Numbered from the stretch's first letter, positions 26,634-36,776 are shown. The stretch: DNA of 64,000 bases from an uncultured Alphaproteobacteria bacterium (GCA_929200255.1 CAKMYZ010000001.1:62001-126000); one strand, 5' to 3'. Translations and numbers: made by a program. Notes: generated by a model not told the origin, from the sequence alone.

Positions 26634-27842
26634 TAGCCCGGTTTGCGCGCGTCCAAGGATCAGCGCATGTACATCATGCGTGCCTTCATAGGTGTTGACC
26701 GTTTCAAGGTTCACCATATGGCGCATGATCTGGAAATCTTCGCTGATCCCGTTGCCACCATGCATGTCGCGTGACACCCGCGCGATATCAAGCGCTTTGC
26801 CGCAGTTGTTCCGCTTCATCAGGCTGATCATTTCAGGGGCTGCGTGCCCCTGATCCATGAGACGGCCCAGTTGGAGCGCAGACTGCACCCCTAGTGTGAT
26901 TTCGGTCTGCATGTCCGCCAGCTTTTTCTGAAATAGCTGTGTCTGCGCGAGCGGCCTGCCAAATTGTTTGCGATCCAATCCGTATTGCCGTGCAGCGTGC
27001 CAGCAGGCCTCTGCGGCCCCCATCACACCCCAGGCAATGCCATAGCGCGCACGGTTCAGGCAGCCGAATGGCCCCTTCAGGCCCTGCGCACCGGGCAGCA
27101 GTGCGTCTTCGCTGACGACGACATCCTCCATCACGATCTCGCCGGTCACAGAGGCACGCAGGCTGAGCTTGCCGCCAATCTTGGGTGCACTCAGGCCCTT
27201 GGTGCCCTTTTCAAGGACAAAGCCGCGTATCTTGCCGTCATGCGCCTCCGACTTTGCCCAGACAACAAAGACATCGGCAATCGGCGCGTTGCTGATCCAC
27301 ATCTTGGACCCGTTCAGCACATAGCCTGCATCGGTTTTCCTGGCTGTGGTTTTCATGCCAGCAGGATCACTGCCCGCATCAGCTTCGGTCAGGCCAAAAC
27401 AACCAATTAGGGTGCCGGCCGCCAGCCCCGGCAGATACTTCTGGCGCTGTTCTTCGGTGCCATAGGCGTGGATCGGATACATCACCAGCGAGGATTGCAC
27501 CGACATCATCGACCGATACCCGCTGTCCACACGCTCAATCTCGCGCGCGACAAGGCCATAGGTTACATATGACGCGCCAAGCCCACCGTATTCTTCGGGA
27601 ATGGTGACGCCCAAAAGCCCGGCTTCGCCCATCATCGCAAAGACAGCAGGGTCAACGATTGCGTCGCGGTAGGCCTCGGTGACGCGTGGTTGCAGGGATG
27701 ATTGTGCAAATGCCTCAGCCGCATCACGCAGCATACGTTCATCTTCGCTCAACTGCCCTTCAAGGCGGAGCGGGTCAACCCAGTCAAAAGGGCCCAGATC
27801 GGGGCCAAAGCCGGCACCTTTGATCGGTGTGGAATTATTCAT
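26619..27842 (-). CDS. gcdH: Acyl-CoA dehydrogenase, probably glutaryl-CoA dehydrogenase
   Basis: The start is the ATG at 27842 ([31 protein letters not shown] opening), giving 407 residues. Motifs are [16 protein letters not shown] for FAD and substrate, [13 protein letters not shown] with the glutaryl-CoA-specific Arg/Ser region, and the catalytic Glu in [18 protein letters not shown]. GcdH oxidises and decarboxylates glutaryl-CoA to crotonyl-CoA in lysine and tryptophan breakdown. It diverges from the coxD-like gene. Confidence 0.88.
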   Translation of the reverse strand: MNNSTPIKGAGFGPDLGPFDWVDPLRLEGQLSEDERMLRDAAEAFAQSSLQPRVTEAYRDAIVDPAVFAMMGEAGLLGVTIPEEYGGLGASYVTYGLVAREIERVDSGYRSMMSVQSSLVMYPIHAYGTEEQRQKYLPGLAAGTLIGCFGLTEADAGSDPAGMKTTARKTDAGYVLNGSKMWISNAPIADVFVVWAKSEAHDGKIRGFVLEKGTKGLSAPKIGGKLSLRASVTGEIVMEDVVVSEDALLPGAQGLKGPFGCLNRARYGIAWGVMGAAEACWHAARQYGLDRKQFGRPLAQTQLFQKKLADMQTEITLGVQSALQLGRLMDQGHAAPEMISLMKRNNCGKALDIARVSRDMHGGNGISEDFQIMRHMVNLETVNTYEGTHDVHALILGRAQTGLQAFF

Positions 27843-27954
27843 TGCCAAATTCTCCCCTCGCGTCCGCGGTAAACTATGCGCTTGCCGCAGAAGGGGCAAT
27901 GGATGACTTGACGCGGGCCATGCGGGATGCAGCTATAGCGGCGGAGGTTGCCAG

Positions 27955-28860
27955 ATGACATTTGCGACAATTGATGAGGTGCAGGCAAGCTTGGCCGCGC
28001 AAAACTATGTGTGCGGGCGCGCGTTGGCGACTGTTGTGTTTCTGAGCCTGAAACTGGGCCGTCCGCTTTTCCTTGAAGGCGAGGCCGGGACCGGCAAGAC
28101 CGAGATCGCCAAGGTGATCGCCGCTGCCTTGGGGCGCCGGCTGATCCGGTTGCAATGCTACGAAGGGCTTGATGCGTCATCCGCCGTCTATGAATGGAAT
28201 TTTGCCGAGCAGATGATCGCGATTCGCGCAGCAGAAGCTGCCGGTGGTGCCGACCGCGACGTGCTCAGAACAGAACTGTTCACCGACGACTACCTGATCG
28301 CCCGCCCACTGCTGGATGCGATGCGCCCGCAGCCGGGAGGTGCGCCTGTCTTGTTGATCGACGAGTTGGATCGCACTGATGCCCCGTTTGAGGCATTCCT
28401 GCTCGAAGCGCTCTCTGATTTTCAGGTCACAATCCCCGAACTGGGAACGATCGCAGCACCAGAACCGCCTATCGTGATTCTGACGTCAAATCGTACGCGC
28501 GAAGTGCATGATGCGCTCAAGCGGCGTTGCCTCTATCACTGGGTGGACTACCCCGATTTCGATCGTGAAATCGCCATCCTGCAAGCCCGCGCGCCCGAGG
28601 CCGCCGCCGCGCTGTCGCGTGAAATCGTGGCCTTTGTTCAACGGTTGCGCGGTGAAGACCTGTTCAAGAAGCCGGGGGTTGCCGAAACCATCGACTGGGC
28701 GAAATGTCTGCTTGCGCTGGACGTGATCAACCTCTCGCCGGCCACCATTGCCGATACGCTGGGTGCGATCCTCAAATACCAGGACGATATCCAGAAACTG
28801 CAGGGGTCCGAAGCAAAACGCATTCTCGATGAAGCCAAAGCCGATCTTGAAACGGCATAA
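27955..28860 (+). CDS. coxD: MoxR-type AAA+ ATPase, CoxD-like
   Basis: The 301-residue MoxR-family chaperone has Walker A GEAGTGKTEIAKVI, Walker B PVLLIDELDRTD and Arg-finger LKRRCLYHWVDYP. In CO dehydrogenase clusters CoxD matures the active site of the molybdenum enzyme together with the VWA protein CoxE. Here it is followed by a coxE-like gene, an xdhC/coxF-like gene, and coxSLM, which supports that role. The actual substrate enzyme may not be CO dehydrogenase, as the structural genes are form II. Confidence 0.83.
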   Translation: MTFATIDEVQASLAAQNYVCGRALATVVFLSLKLGRPLFLEGEAGTGKTEIAKVIAAALGRRLIRLQCYEGLDASSAVYEWNFAEQMIAIRAAEAAGGADRDVLRTELFTDDYLIARPLLDAMRPQPGGAPVLLIDELDRTDAPFEAFLLEALSDFQVTIPELGTIAAPEPPIVILTSNRTREVHDALKRRCLYHWVDYPDFDREIAILQARAPEAAAALSREIVAFVQRLRGEDLFKKPGVAETIDWAKCLLALDVINLSPATIADTLGAILKYQDDIQKLQGSEAKRILDEAKADLETA

Positions 28861-28932
28861 TGTCCCCTCGTTTGTTCAAAAATATCTCACAGGGGGGCGG
28901 GGATGTGAAAGTTTCGGTCCGGCACCTCCGCA

Positions 28933-30189
28933 ATGGTTAACTTTCCCGAAATGGCGGTGCCGGATGATCCCAAACTGGTCCAGAATATCACCCATTTCGC
29001 GCGGGCCTTGCGCAAGGCGGGGCTTGGGGTCGGTCCGGGGCGGGTCATTGATGCCATCCGCGCGGTAGAGGCGGTGGGCTTTACCCAAAGGGCCGATTTT
29101 TATTGGACCTTGCACGCCTGTTTTGTCACCAAACCCGAAGATCGCCCGCTTTTTGCGCAGCTCTTTCGCCTCTACTGGCGTGATCCGCAGTATCTGGAAC
29201 ACATGATGGCATTCCTGCGGCCGGCTGTGCATGGTGTGCAAGAGGAACGCGCAGCCCAGCCGGCAGAGAAACGCGCCGCCGAAGCATTGCTGGAGGGCGA
29301 AGACCGCCCAATGCCGCCGCAGGACGAGAACGAAGATGAGGTCGAAATCGACATCGATGCCTCACAAACGGCCTCTGCCGAGGAACGCCTGCGCAGGCTT
29401 GATTTCGAATTGATGAGCACCGCCGAGATGGCAGCGGCCAAACGTATGTTGGCGACACTGTCCTTACCCGTGCCTCCCATCCTTAGCCGCCGCACCCAGG
29501 GCGGTTATGGCCTGTTGCCTGATTGGCCTGGCACCATGCGGCAGGCCATGCGCCGGGGTGGTGAGGTTATGGATTTTGCGACCAAGCGGCGGCGTAAGCG
29601 TTACCCCAATCTGGTAGTGCTTTGCGATATCTCGGGGTCCATGGCGCAGTATTCGCGGGCGGTTTTGCATTTTGTGCATGCGGTGGCCAACCGCGAAGGG
29701 CAAGGCTGGGCACAGGTCCACGCCTTTACCTTTGGCACACGGCTGACAAATATTACCCGACATCTGCGGCAACGCGATGTGGATGCAGCGCTGGCCGCCG
29801 CCGGGGCCGAGGCGCAGGATTGGGAAGGTGGCACCCGCATCGGGGCGTGCCTGCACAGCTTTAACCGGGACTGGTCGCGCCGTGTAACAGGGCAGGGTGC
29901 CGTGGTGTTGCTGATCACGGACGGGCTTGATCGCGCGGATGACGGTCAGTTGGGCCGCGAGATGGAGCGGCTGAACCTCAGCGCACGCCAGTTGATCTGG
30001 CTGAACCCGCTGTTGCGCTGGGACGGTTTTGCGCCCCGTGCCAAGGGGATCATGCAGATGCTACCGCATTGTTCGAGCTTCCGTGCCGGGCACAATATCG
30101 CATCACTCCAAGGTCTGGCTGATGCGCTGTCGCGCCCTGCCGAAACGGGTGAAAAGATGCGACTGCTTGCGATGTTGCGCGATGCGTGA
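28933..30189 (+). CDS. coxE: VWA domain protein, CoxE-like
   Basis: A 418-residue protein with a helical N-terminal half, an acidic linker (about residues 110-150), and a C-terminal von Willebrand A domain whose MIDAS is CDISGSMAQYSR with the later LLITDGLDRADDG. CoxE works with the MoxR ATPase CoxD to mature molybdenum hydroxylases. The gap from coxD is 72 bases. Confidence 0.85.
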   Translation: MVNFPEMAVPDDPKLVQNITHFARALRKAGLGVGPGRVIDAIRAVEAVGFTQRADFYWTLHACFVTKPEDRPLFAQLFRLYWRDPQYLEHMMAFLRPAVHGVQEERAAQPAEKRAAEALLEGEDRPMPPQDENEDEVEIDIDASQTASAEERLRRLDFELMSTAEMAAAKRMLATLSLPVPPILSRRTQGGYGLLPDWPGTMRQAMRRGGEVMDFATKRRRKRYPNLVVLCDISGSMAQYSRAVLHFVHAVANREGQGWAQVHAFTFGTRLTNITRHLRQRDVDAALAAAGAEAQDWEGGTRIGACLHSFNRDWSRRVTGQGAVVLLITDGLDRADDGQLGREMERLNLSARQLIWLNPLLRWDGFAPRAKGIMQMLPHCSSFRAGHNIASLQGLADALSRPAETGEKMRLLAMLRDA

Positions 30190-30254
30190 ACACTTTGGCA
30201 ATGCAGGCGTGCTGCGCTATCGTGGACTTACTGTTTTGATGAGGGGCTTAACGC

Positions 30255-31229
30255 ATGACTGATCACATCACGAACCTACCCAAGCTTGCTCTCGACTGGC
30301 ACCGGGCCGGGCGGGGTGTTGTGATAGCCACGGTGGTGCAAACATGGGGCTCTGCCCCGCGCCCGGTGGGCAGCCAGTTGGTGATTGATGCTGATGGCGC
30401 GATGGAAGGATCCGTTTCAGGGGGATGCGTGGAAGGTGCCGTGATCACCGAAGCGCTTGACTCTGTGGCAGATGGCAAACACCGCGTGCTGGAGTTTGGG
30501 GTCAGCGATGACGAAGCCTTTGCCGTCGGCCTTGCCTGTGGCGGAGAGATCAAGGTCTTGTTGGAACCCATCGGGTCGGTTTTACCTGTCGAACTGCTCG
30601 AAAAACTGGTTGAAGCCAAAGAGCAGAATACGCCGGTGGCCTATGTCACTGATTTGCAGATGGGCGGGCCACGATTGGCGGCGGCCCCGCACTATGCAGA
30701 GCGGTTTCGTCTGGACCGCTCTGGCGTGGAAGAGGATGAGCGTACCTTTGTTGCGATCCACAATCCGCCGCTGCGTCTGATCATCATCGGCGCGGTCCAC
30801 ATTGCCCAGCATCTGGTGGCGATGGCGCGGGCTTGCGGATATCAGCCCACGATCATCGATCCGCGCCCGGCTTTTGCGTCCGAAGCACGGTTTCCCGGCG
30901 AGGTGATCGTCGATGACTGGCCTGATGAGGCGCTGCGTGCGCTCAAACCCGATGCGCGCACCGCGGTTGTGACCCTGACCCATGATCCCAAACTGGACGA
31001 CCCGGCGATTGTGACCGTGCTGGAAACGCCTGCTTTCTATCTGGGCTGCCTTGGCTCCAGACGCACCCATGCCAAACGCGTGGAGCGCCTTAAGGCCGTT
31101 GGATTTGACGATAGTGATATTGCGCGCATTCACGCCCCAGTCGGCCTTGATCTTGGTGGGCGGCAACCAGCCGAGATCGCTGTGAGCATCATCTCTCAAA
31201 TCACGCAAGTACTGCGGCAAGCGACGTGA
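30255..31229 (+). CDS. XdhC/CoxF family molybdenum cofactor chaperone
   Basis: The 324-residue protein has the XdhC N-terminal GSVSGGCVEGAVITEAL and the C-terminal Rossmann motif LRLIIIGAVHIAQHLVAMARACGY. XdhC proteins bind the molybdenum cofactor, help sulfurate it and hand it to xanthine dehydrogenase-type enzymes, and CoxF is the corresponding member in cox clusters. GAGGGG precedes the ATG. Its TGA overlaps the GTG of the next gene. Confidence 0.88.
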   Translation: MTDHITNLPKLALDWHRAGRGVVIATVVQTWGSAPRPVGSQLVIDADGAMEGSVSGGCVEGAVITEALDSVADGKHRVLEFGVSDDEAFAVGLACGGEIKVLLEPIGSVLPVELLEKLVEAKEQNTPVAYVTDLQMGGPRLAAAPHYAERFRLDRSGVEEDERTFVAIHNPPLRLIIIGAVHIAQHLVAMARACGYQPTIIDPRPAFASEARFPGEVIVDDWPDEALRALKPDARTAVVTLTHDPKLDDPAIVTVLETPAFYLGCLGSRRTHAKRVERLKAVGFDDSDIARIHAPVGLDLGGRQPAEIAVSIISQITQVLRQAT

Positions 31230-32206
31230 GGTTCGGCCCTGTTCCCGTCGGGGCCGCCAAGGGTGCGGTACTGGCCCATGCGGTACCGGTCGCAGATGGA
31301 CGCTTGCGTAAGGGACATGTATTGAACTCCGATGACATCACAGCCCTCCAAAATGCGGGGCTGAAAGAGGTCATGGTCGCGCAATATGACCGCGGCGATC
31401 TGGATGAAGATACCGCTGCCGCCCGTCTGGCGACCGCCCTTGCAGGGCCGGGCCTGCGGCTGTCGCATGCAGCAACGGGCCGGGTGAACCTTTTTGCCGA
31501 AGGGCCTGGAATTGCACACATCGATGTTGCTGCCGTAAACGCATTTAATGGCGTGAACCCGATGATCACTGTGGCGACAGTTCCGCCGCATCACCGGGCG
31601 GACGCAGGGACGATGATCGCAACGATCAAGATCATCTCTTATGCGGTGCCAGAGGCGGATGTTGTGACGGCTTGCGCTTTGGGGGCGGGGGCGTTGGCCT
31701 GTCGCGCACCGCAATACCGCTCTGCCACATTGATCGAAACCGAGATTGGGACAAACCCATCGCCCAAGGGCCGACAAGCCCTGCAAGGGCGGTTGGACCG
31801 TTTTGATGTCAGCCTCACGCCTCGCGTAATTGTGTCACATGTCGAAAGGGCACTCGGTGCTGCAATCGCGAAGACCGCAGGCGAGGTGGTTTTCATCCTG
31901 ACGGCCTCTGCCACATCGGACGCCAATGATGTTGGCCCAGCAGCCCTGCGGCGGGCCGGTGGTGCACTCACACAATTTGGGATGCCGGTTGATCCTGGTA
32001 ATCTGCTTTTCCTTGGTACGCTGGGCGATAAGCCCGTGATTGGCCTGCCTGGCTGTGCGCGATCCCCCACGCTCAATGGGGCGGATTGGGTGCTGGAACG
32101 GGTACTTTGCGGGGTGGCTCTGACGCCTGATGATTTCGCACAAATGGGTGTGGGCGGATTGCTTAAGGAAATCCCGACGCGGCCCAAACCGCGCGCTGAC
32201 ATCTGA
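31226..32206 (+). CDS. Molybdopterin-binding (MoaB/Mog-like) protein of the cox cluster
   Basis: A 326-residue protein starts at a GTG overlapping the xdhC-like stop. The C-terminal two thirds contain a MoCF-biosynthesis type domain (FILTASATSDANDVGPAALRRAGG, KPVIGLPGCARSPTLNGADWVLER). In Rhizobiales and relatives this module is often fused to a C-terminal MocA/MobA-like nucleotidyltransferase that makes molybdopterin cytosine dinucleotide. Here the chain stops at GGLLKEIPTRPKPRADI, where that second domain would begin. Its context indicates a role in cofactor supply to CoxL. Confidence 0.78.
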   Translation: MRFGPVPVGAAKGAVLAHAVPVADGRLRKGHVLNSDDITALQNAGLKEVMVAQYDRGDLDEDTAAARLATALAGPGLRLSHAATGRVNLFAEGPGIAHIDVAAVNAFNGVNPMITVATVPPHHRADAGTMIATIKIISYAVPEADVVTACALGAGALACRAPQYRSATLIETEIGTNPSPKGRQALQGRLDRFDVSLTPRVIVSHVERALGAAIAKTAGEVVFILTASATSDANDVGPAALRRAGGALTQFGMPVDPGNLLFLGTLGDKPVIGLPGCARSPTLNGADWVLERVLCGVALTPDDFAQMGVGGLLKEIPTRPKPRADI

Positions 32207-32299
32207 CCCACTTTGCAGTTGCAGCGTAAGTTATGTGTTCTCAACGGCGGCTCTGCGTGTTTAACTCCGATCAAAGCATAGCATTTGTGGGAGGAAGCA

Positions 32300-32785
32300 A
32301 TGGCATCGGTAACTATGACCGTGAACGGGAAGTCCGTGTCAGGTGATGTGGAGGGGCGCACGTTGATGTCGGATTTCCTGCGCAACGACCTGCGGCTGAC
32401 GGGAACACACATCGGTTGCGACACATCGCAATGCGGGGCCTGCGTCATTCATGTGAACGGGGAAGCGGTGAAGTCCTGCACCATGTTCGCGGTTGAGGCT
32501 GATGGCGCCGAGGTTGCGACCATCGAAGGGCAGGCCAATACTGATGGCTCGCTTAACGTCATCCAGCAGGCGTTTCAGGATCACCATGGTCTGCAATGTG
32601 GGTTCTGCACACCTGGCATGGTGATGTCAGCGGCAGCACTGCTTAAGGACAACCCCAAACCGAGTGAGGCGGAGGTGCGTGCGTATCTGGAAGGCAACAT
32701 TTGCCGCTGCACCGGGTATCATAACATCGTTAAGGCGATCATGGCGGCATCCGGTCAGGATGTGCCAGCCGTCGCTGCCGAGTAA
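32300..32785 (+). CDS. coxS: CoxS-type [2Fe-2S] subunit of a molybdenum hydroxylase
   Basis: The start is the ATG at 32300, with GGGAGGAAGC upstream, giving 161 residues. The N-terminal plant-type cluster is [16 protein letters not shown] with a later SC, and the C-terminal cluster lies in [10 protein letters not shown] and [12 protein letters not shown]. It passes electrons from the Mo site of CoxL to the FAD of CoxM. The order S-L-M marks the form II (BMS) group. Confidence 0.92.
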   Translation: MASVTMTVNGKSVSGDVEGRTLMSDFLRNDLRLTGTHIGCDTSQCGACVIHVNGEAVKSCTMFAVEADGAEVATIEGQANTDGSLNVIQQAFQDHHGLQCGFCTPGMVMSAAALLKDNPKPSEAEVRAYLEGNICRCTGYHNIVKAIMAASGQDVPAVAAE

Positions 32786-32810
32786 GAGAATTTTTGAGGA
32801 AAATTTGAGG

Positions 32811-32833
32811 TCAATTTTTCTTTGAAAAATTGA
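32811..32833. repeat. AT-rich hairpin between coxS and coxL
   Basis: TCAATTTTTC (32811-32820) and GAAAAATTGA (32824-32833) are perfect 10-bp arms around TTT, ending 10 bases before the coxL ribosome site. It may lower the coxL/coxS expression ratio, protect the coxS mRNA end, or be one copy of a dispersed repeat like the pair at 13735-13788. Confidence 0.6.
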
Positions 32834-32856
32834 TGCGCCGACAGGGAGGACTATCA

Positions 32857-35226
32857 ATGCCAAAAGATGGTGGAATTGGGGCCAGCACAACGCGCCGCGA
32901 AGACGTGCGCTTTCTGACTGGTAAAGGAAATTATACCGCGGACATCAACAGCTTTGGTCAGGCGGCGGCGGTTTTCGTGCGCTCGACCGTGGCGCATGGT
33001 GTGATCAAATCAATTGACACAATGGCTGCCGCCGAGATGCCCGGCGTGCTGGCGATCTTCACAGGCGAGGACTTTGTAGATGTTGGTGGCAACCCGGCAG
33101 GCTGGCTGATCAACAGCCGCGATGGCGAGCCGATGAAAGAACCCAAGCGGCCTGTGCTGGCCCATGGCAAGGTGCGCCATGTGGGGGATGCCTATGCCGC
33201 GGTCATCGCGGAAACCGAACAACAGGCCCGCGATGCCGCCGAAGAGATCATCGCCGATATCGAAGAACTGCCAGCGATTGTCGATATGGCTGCGGCGCTT
33301 GCGGGTGACGCCTATGTGCATGATGAAATCGCAACCAACCAGTGCTTTGACTGGGGCTGGATCGAAGACAACCGTGCCGCCACTGATGAGGCGATCAAGA
33401 ATGCACCGCATGTCACCACGCTTGAACTGATCAACAACCGTCTGGTGCCCAACGCGATGGAGCCGCGTGCTTCCATCGGGACTTATGACGCGGCGGGTGA
33501 TAGCTATCTGCTGCACACCACATCGCAGAACCCGCATCTGACGCGATTGCTGCTTTCGGCCTTTGTCATGGGCATTCCCGAAAACAAACTGACGGTGATT
33601 GCGCCGGACGTGGGCGGCGGCTTTGGCTCTAAAATCTATCACTACGGTGAAGAAGCATTGGTTCTGGCTGCGGCCAAAAAAGTAGGGCGCCCTGTCAAAT
33701 GGGTGGCAGATCGCACTGAATCGTTCCTCACGGACGCGCATGGCCGTGACCACGTCACCAAGATTGAGCTGGCTTGCGAAAAGGACGGCACATTTATCGC
33801 CTTCCGCACCGAAACGCTTGCCAATGTCGGCGCGTATCTGTCGAATTTTTCGACCGCGACACCGACCTTTTTGCATGGCACGCTGATCGCGGGCAACTAC
33901 ACGGTGCCCAACGTCTATGTGAACGTCAAAGCGGTATTCACCAATACTGCACCTGTCGATGCCTACCGTGGCGCTGGGCGGCCCGAGGCCACTTACTCCG
34001 TTGAGCGTGTCATCGATATGGCGGCCCGCGAATTGGGCATCGATCCCGTCGAGATCAGGCGCAAGAACTTCATCAAACCTGACCAGTTTCCTTTCGGCAC
34101 TGCCGCAGGGTTGGAATATGACAGCGGGAACTACGATGCGCTGATGGATAAAATGGAGGCGATTGTTGACCGCAAGGCCTTTGAAGAACGCCGCAAACAA
34201 AGCGAAGCAAACGGCAAGATGCGCGGTCTTGGCATCAACGCCTATGTAGAGGCTTGCGGTATTGCACCCTCAAACCTAGTCGGTGTGCTGGGCGGCCGGG
34301 TTGGCCTTTATGACGCCGCTACCGTGCGGGTGAACGCCACGGGCAACCTTAGCGTCATGGTTGGCGCACATAGCCATGGCCAAGGGCACGAAACGGTGTT
34401 CCCTCAGATTGTGGGCGAGATGCTGGGGATTGATCCTCAGTCCGTTGATATTGTGCATGGCGACACGTCCAAAATCCCCTTCGGGATGGGCACCTATGGG
34501 TCGCGTTCATTGGCTGTCTGCGGCTCTGCTGTGGTGCGTGCCACCGAAAAGATCATCGCCAAGGCCAAGAAGATTGCAGCACATATGCTGGAAGCGGCGG
34601 CTGATGATCTGGAGTTCACAGATGGGCAGTTCACCGTCAAAGGCACTGATAAATCGGTAAGCTTTGGTGAGGTCGCGCTCAAGGCCTATATCCCGCATGA
34701 ATTCCCGATCGAGGATATTGAACCGGGGCTGGAAGAAACGGCCTTTTACGATCCGGCCAACTTTACCTACCCGTCAGGTGCTTATGCCTGCGAGGTCGAA
34801 GTTGACCCGGACACAGGCAAAGTCACCATCGAACGCTTCACGGCTTGTGACGACTTTGGCAATGTGATGAACCCGATGATTGTCAGCGGTCAGGTGCAAG
34901 GTGGCGTTGTCCAGGGGATTGGGCAGGCCTTGCTGGAAAACACGACCTATGACGAAAACGGTCAGCTTTTGTCGGCCAGTTACATGGATTACGTTATGCC
35001 ACGCGCGGATGATCTGCCGCTCATCGCAGTAGATCATTCCGACGGCACACCCTGTACGCATAACCCGCTGGGGGCCAAAGGGTGCGGTGAAGGGGGCGCA
35101 ATCGGATCGCCGCCAACGGTGGTCAACGCGGTCATCGACGCGCTGCAGTCGGGCGGCAAGAACGTCACCCATATCGACATGCCTTTGACGCCCGCGCGCG
35201 TCTGGGCCGCCATGAACAACGCGTAA
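32857..35226 (+). CDS. coxL: Form II aerobic CO dehydrogenase-like large (molybdenum) subunit
   Basis: The start is the ATG at 32857 after GGGAGGA, giving 789 residues. The active-site loop reads AYRGAGR (residues 369-375), the form II signature; form I enzymes have AYxCSFR. GGGFGSKI and the C-terminal GAKGCGEGGA with the conserved Glu near 745 are present. Form II enzymes oxidise CO weakly or not at all, and other substrates are suspected. The maturation genes lie directly upstream and the FAD subunit downstream. Confidence 0.9.
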   Translation: MPKDGGIGASTTRREDVRFLTGKGNYTADINSFGQAAAVFVRSTVAHGVIKSIDTMAAAEMPGVLAIFTGEDFVDVGGNPAGWLINSRDGEPMKEPKRPVLAHGKVRHVGDAYAAVIAETEQQARDAAEEIIADIEELPAIVDMAAALAGDAYVHDEIATNQCFDWGWIEDNRAATDEAIKNAPHVTTLELINNRLVPNAMEPRASIGTYDAAGDSYLLHTTSQNPHLTRLLLSAFVMGIPENKLTVIAPDVGGGFGSKIYHYGEEALVLAAAKKVGRPVKWVADRTESFLTDAHGRDHVTKIELACEKDGTFIAFRTETLANVGAYLSNFSTATPTFLHGTLIAGNYTVPNVYVNVKAVFTNTAPVDAYRGAGRPEATYSVERVIDMAARELGIDPVEIRRKNFIKPDQFPFGTAAGLEYDSGNYDALMDKMEAIVDRKAFEERRKQSEANGKMRGLGINAYVEACGIAPSNLVGVLGGRVGLYDAATVRVNATGNLSVMVGAHSHGQGHETVFPQIVGEMLGIDPQSVDIVHGDTSKIPFGMGTYGSRSLAVCGSAVVRATEKIIAKAKKIAAHMLEAAADDLEFTDGQFTVKGTDKSVSFGEVALKAYIPHEFPIEDIEPGLEETAFYDPANFTYPSGAYACEVEVDPDTGKVTIERFTACDDFGNVMNPMIVSGQVQGGVVQGIGQALLENTTYDENGQLLSASYMDYVMPRADDLPLIAVDHSDGTPCTHNPLGAKGCGEGGAIGSPPTVVNAVIDALQSGGKNVTHIDMPLTPARVWAAMNNA

Positions 35227-35238
35227 GGGAGAACGCTC

Positions 35239-36030
35239 ATGTATGCTTTTGAAATTGAACGGCCCTCCACGATTGCGGATGCGGTCAAGGCGCTGTCGGA
35301 TGAGGACGCACAGGCGCTGGGCGGGGGGCAAACATTGATCCCGACGCTGAAACAACGTCTGGCCATGCCTGCCACATTGGTCAGCCTGACCGGCATTGGT
35401 GAAATGCAGGGCGTTTGCGCTGGCGACAACGGCGAGGTCTGCGTGGGTGGCGCAACCAACCACGCGACCGTGGCGGCCGAAACAGCCGCATCCTATCCGG
35501 GCCTATCAGGGCTGGCAGGGCACATCGGTGACCCTGCGGTGCGCAACCGCGGCACGGTTGGTGGGTCGCTGGCCAACAATGACCCATCGGCCTGCTATCC
35601 AGCGGCGGCGCTTGGTTCTGGCGCCACGATCATCACCAATACGCGCCAGATTGCGGCGGATGACTATTTCCAGGGGCTGTTCGAAACTGCGCTTGAGGAA
35701 GGCGAAGTGATCACCGAAGTCCGCTTCCCGGTGCCCGAGAAATCGCATTATGAGAAGTTTGTGCAACCGGCCTCGCGCTTTGCGCTGGTGGGTGTGTTTG
35801 TTGCCAAATACGCCGATGGCGTGCGGGTCGCTGTGACCGGCGCATCCGAGAACGGTGTGTTCCGCTGGACCGAGGCGGAGGCAGCGCTGGCGAGCGACTT
35901 CTCTGCTGGGGCGTTGGACGGGCTTACCGTGCCTGCGGACAGTATGATCGCAGACCTGCACGGGTCGTCAGACTATCGTGCGCATCTGGTGAAAGTGATG
36001 ACCGGCAGGGCTGTCACCGCCGCCGCCTAG
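35239..36030 (+). CDS. coxM: CoxM-type FAD-binding subunit
   Basis: The 263-residue FAD subunit has the two flavin motifs of the family, ALGGGQTLIPTLKQR (near residue 30) and RNRGTVGGSLANNDPSACYPAA (near 97-118, motif shown within the 20-residue core). It completes the coxSLM heterotrimer. It starts 12 bases after coxL and is followed by a strong terminator. Confidence 0.9.
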   Translation: MYAFEIERPSTIADAVKALSDEDAQALGGGQTLIPTLKQRLAMPATLVSLTGIGEMQGVCAGDNGEVCVGGATNHATVAAETAASYPGLSGLAGHIGDPAVRNRGTVGGSLANNDPSACYPAAALGSGATIITNTRQIAADDYFQGLFETALEEGEVITEVRFPVPEKSHYEKFVQPASRFALVGVFVAKYADGVRVAVTGASENGVFRWTEAEAALASDFSAGALDGLTVPADSMIADLHGSSDYRAHLVKVMTGRAVTAAA

Positions 36031-36052
36031 AGGTCCGAGGCTCAGCAACACG

Positions 36053-36082
36053 AAAAAAGCCCCGGCAACTGCCGGGGCTTTG
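36053..36082. terminator. Two-way terminator between coxM and infC
   Basis: AGCCCCGGCA (36058-36067) pairs perfectly with TGCCGGGGCT (36070-36079). It is flanked by six A on the left, which gives a T6 run for the leftward infC transcript, and by TTTGGTT on the right for coxM. Confidence 0.85.
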
Positions 36083-36102
36083 GTTATCTATCGTCGCCGT
36101 TC

Positions 36103-36648
36103 TTACTTCGGCAAAGGCCCGATCAGCATGACCATCTGACGGCCTTCCATCTTGGGGAAGTTTTCGACCTTGCCGGTCTCTTTGGTGTCTTCGGCAACAC
36201 GTTCCAGCAGTTCACGGCCCAGCTGTTGGTGCGCCATTTCACGACCACGAAAGCGCAGGGTAATCTTCACCTTGTCACCGTTTTCAAGAAACTTGAACAC
36301 GTTGCGCATCTTCACATCATAATCGTGGTTGTCCGTATTGGGGCGGAACTTCACTTCTTTGATCTCAATGATCTTTTGCTTTTTGCGTGCCTCAGCCTCT
36401 TTTTTCTGAGTCTCGTATTTGAACTTGCCATAGTCCATGATTTTGCAAACCGGCGGATTGGCGTTTGGTGATATTTCCACCAAATCAAGGCCAGCGTCAT
36501 CGGCCATTTCCATTGCACGTGCGGGCGTGACAACGCCAACATTTTCACCTTCGGCCCCGATCAGGCGAATCTGGTCCGACCGAATACGGTCGTTGACCCG
36601 GGGGCCGGTGTCACGTTGTGGTGGCGCGTTATGTGGTCTGCGTCCTAT
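36103..36648 (-). CDS. infC: Translation initiation factor IF-3
   Basis: IF-3 proofreads initiator tRNA and start codons on the 30S subunit. Conserved text includes [20 protein letters not shown] and the DYGKFKYE and [16 protein letters not shown] blocks. No ATG, GTG or TTG is suitably placed. The frame is best begun at an ATA at 36648 ([13 protein letters not shown]), with AGGA 8 bases upstream, giving 181 residues, the normal size. infC is well known for AUU starts that allow autorepression by IF-3, and AUA would act alike. The upstream leader (36649-36846) has a CCCAGGA/TCCTGGG stem. Confidence 0.93.
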   Translation of the reverse strand: MGRRPHNAPPQRDTGPRVNDRIRSDQIRLIGAEGENVGVVTPARAMEMADDAGLDLVEISPNANPPVCKIMDYGKFKYETQKKEAEARKKQKIIEIKEVKFRPNTDNHDYDVKMRNVFKFLENGDKVKITLRFRGREMAHQQLGRELLERVAEDTKETGKVENFPKMEGRQMVMLIGPLPK

Positions 36649-36748
36649 GGTCTTTATCCTTTGATTGTTCAGGTTCGGTAGGGTGAAACTAAACACCCAC
36701 AGGTGCAGCTTCAACCCGCAAAAGATGCGGTTTTTTGCCGAAAGTTCC

Positions 36749-36776
36749 CCCAGGATGAGGCTTTCCCTTTCCTGGG
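36749..36776 (-). promoter_or_regulatory. Hairpin in the infC leader
   Basis: CCCAGGA (36749-36755) and TCCTGGG (36770-36776) form a 7-bp stem about 100 bases before the infC start. A second stem (CCGCA/TGCGG, 36715-36730) next to T6/A6 lies between it and the start. Together they could be a folded leader, but no known class was recognised. Confidence 0.35.

Noticed and set aside
36711-36736. CCGCA/TGCGG stem followed by T6 as a rightward terminator
   Set aside because: No rightward gene ends nearby; it lies in the infC leader and is better treated as part of that.
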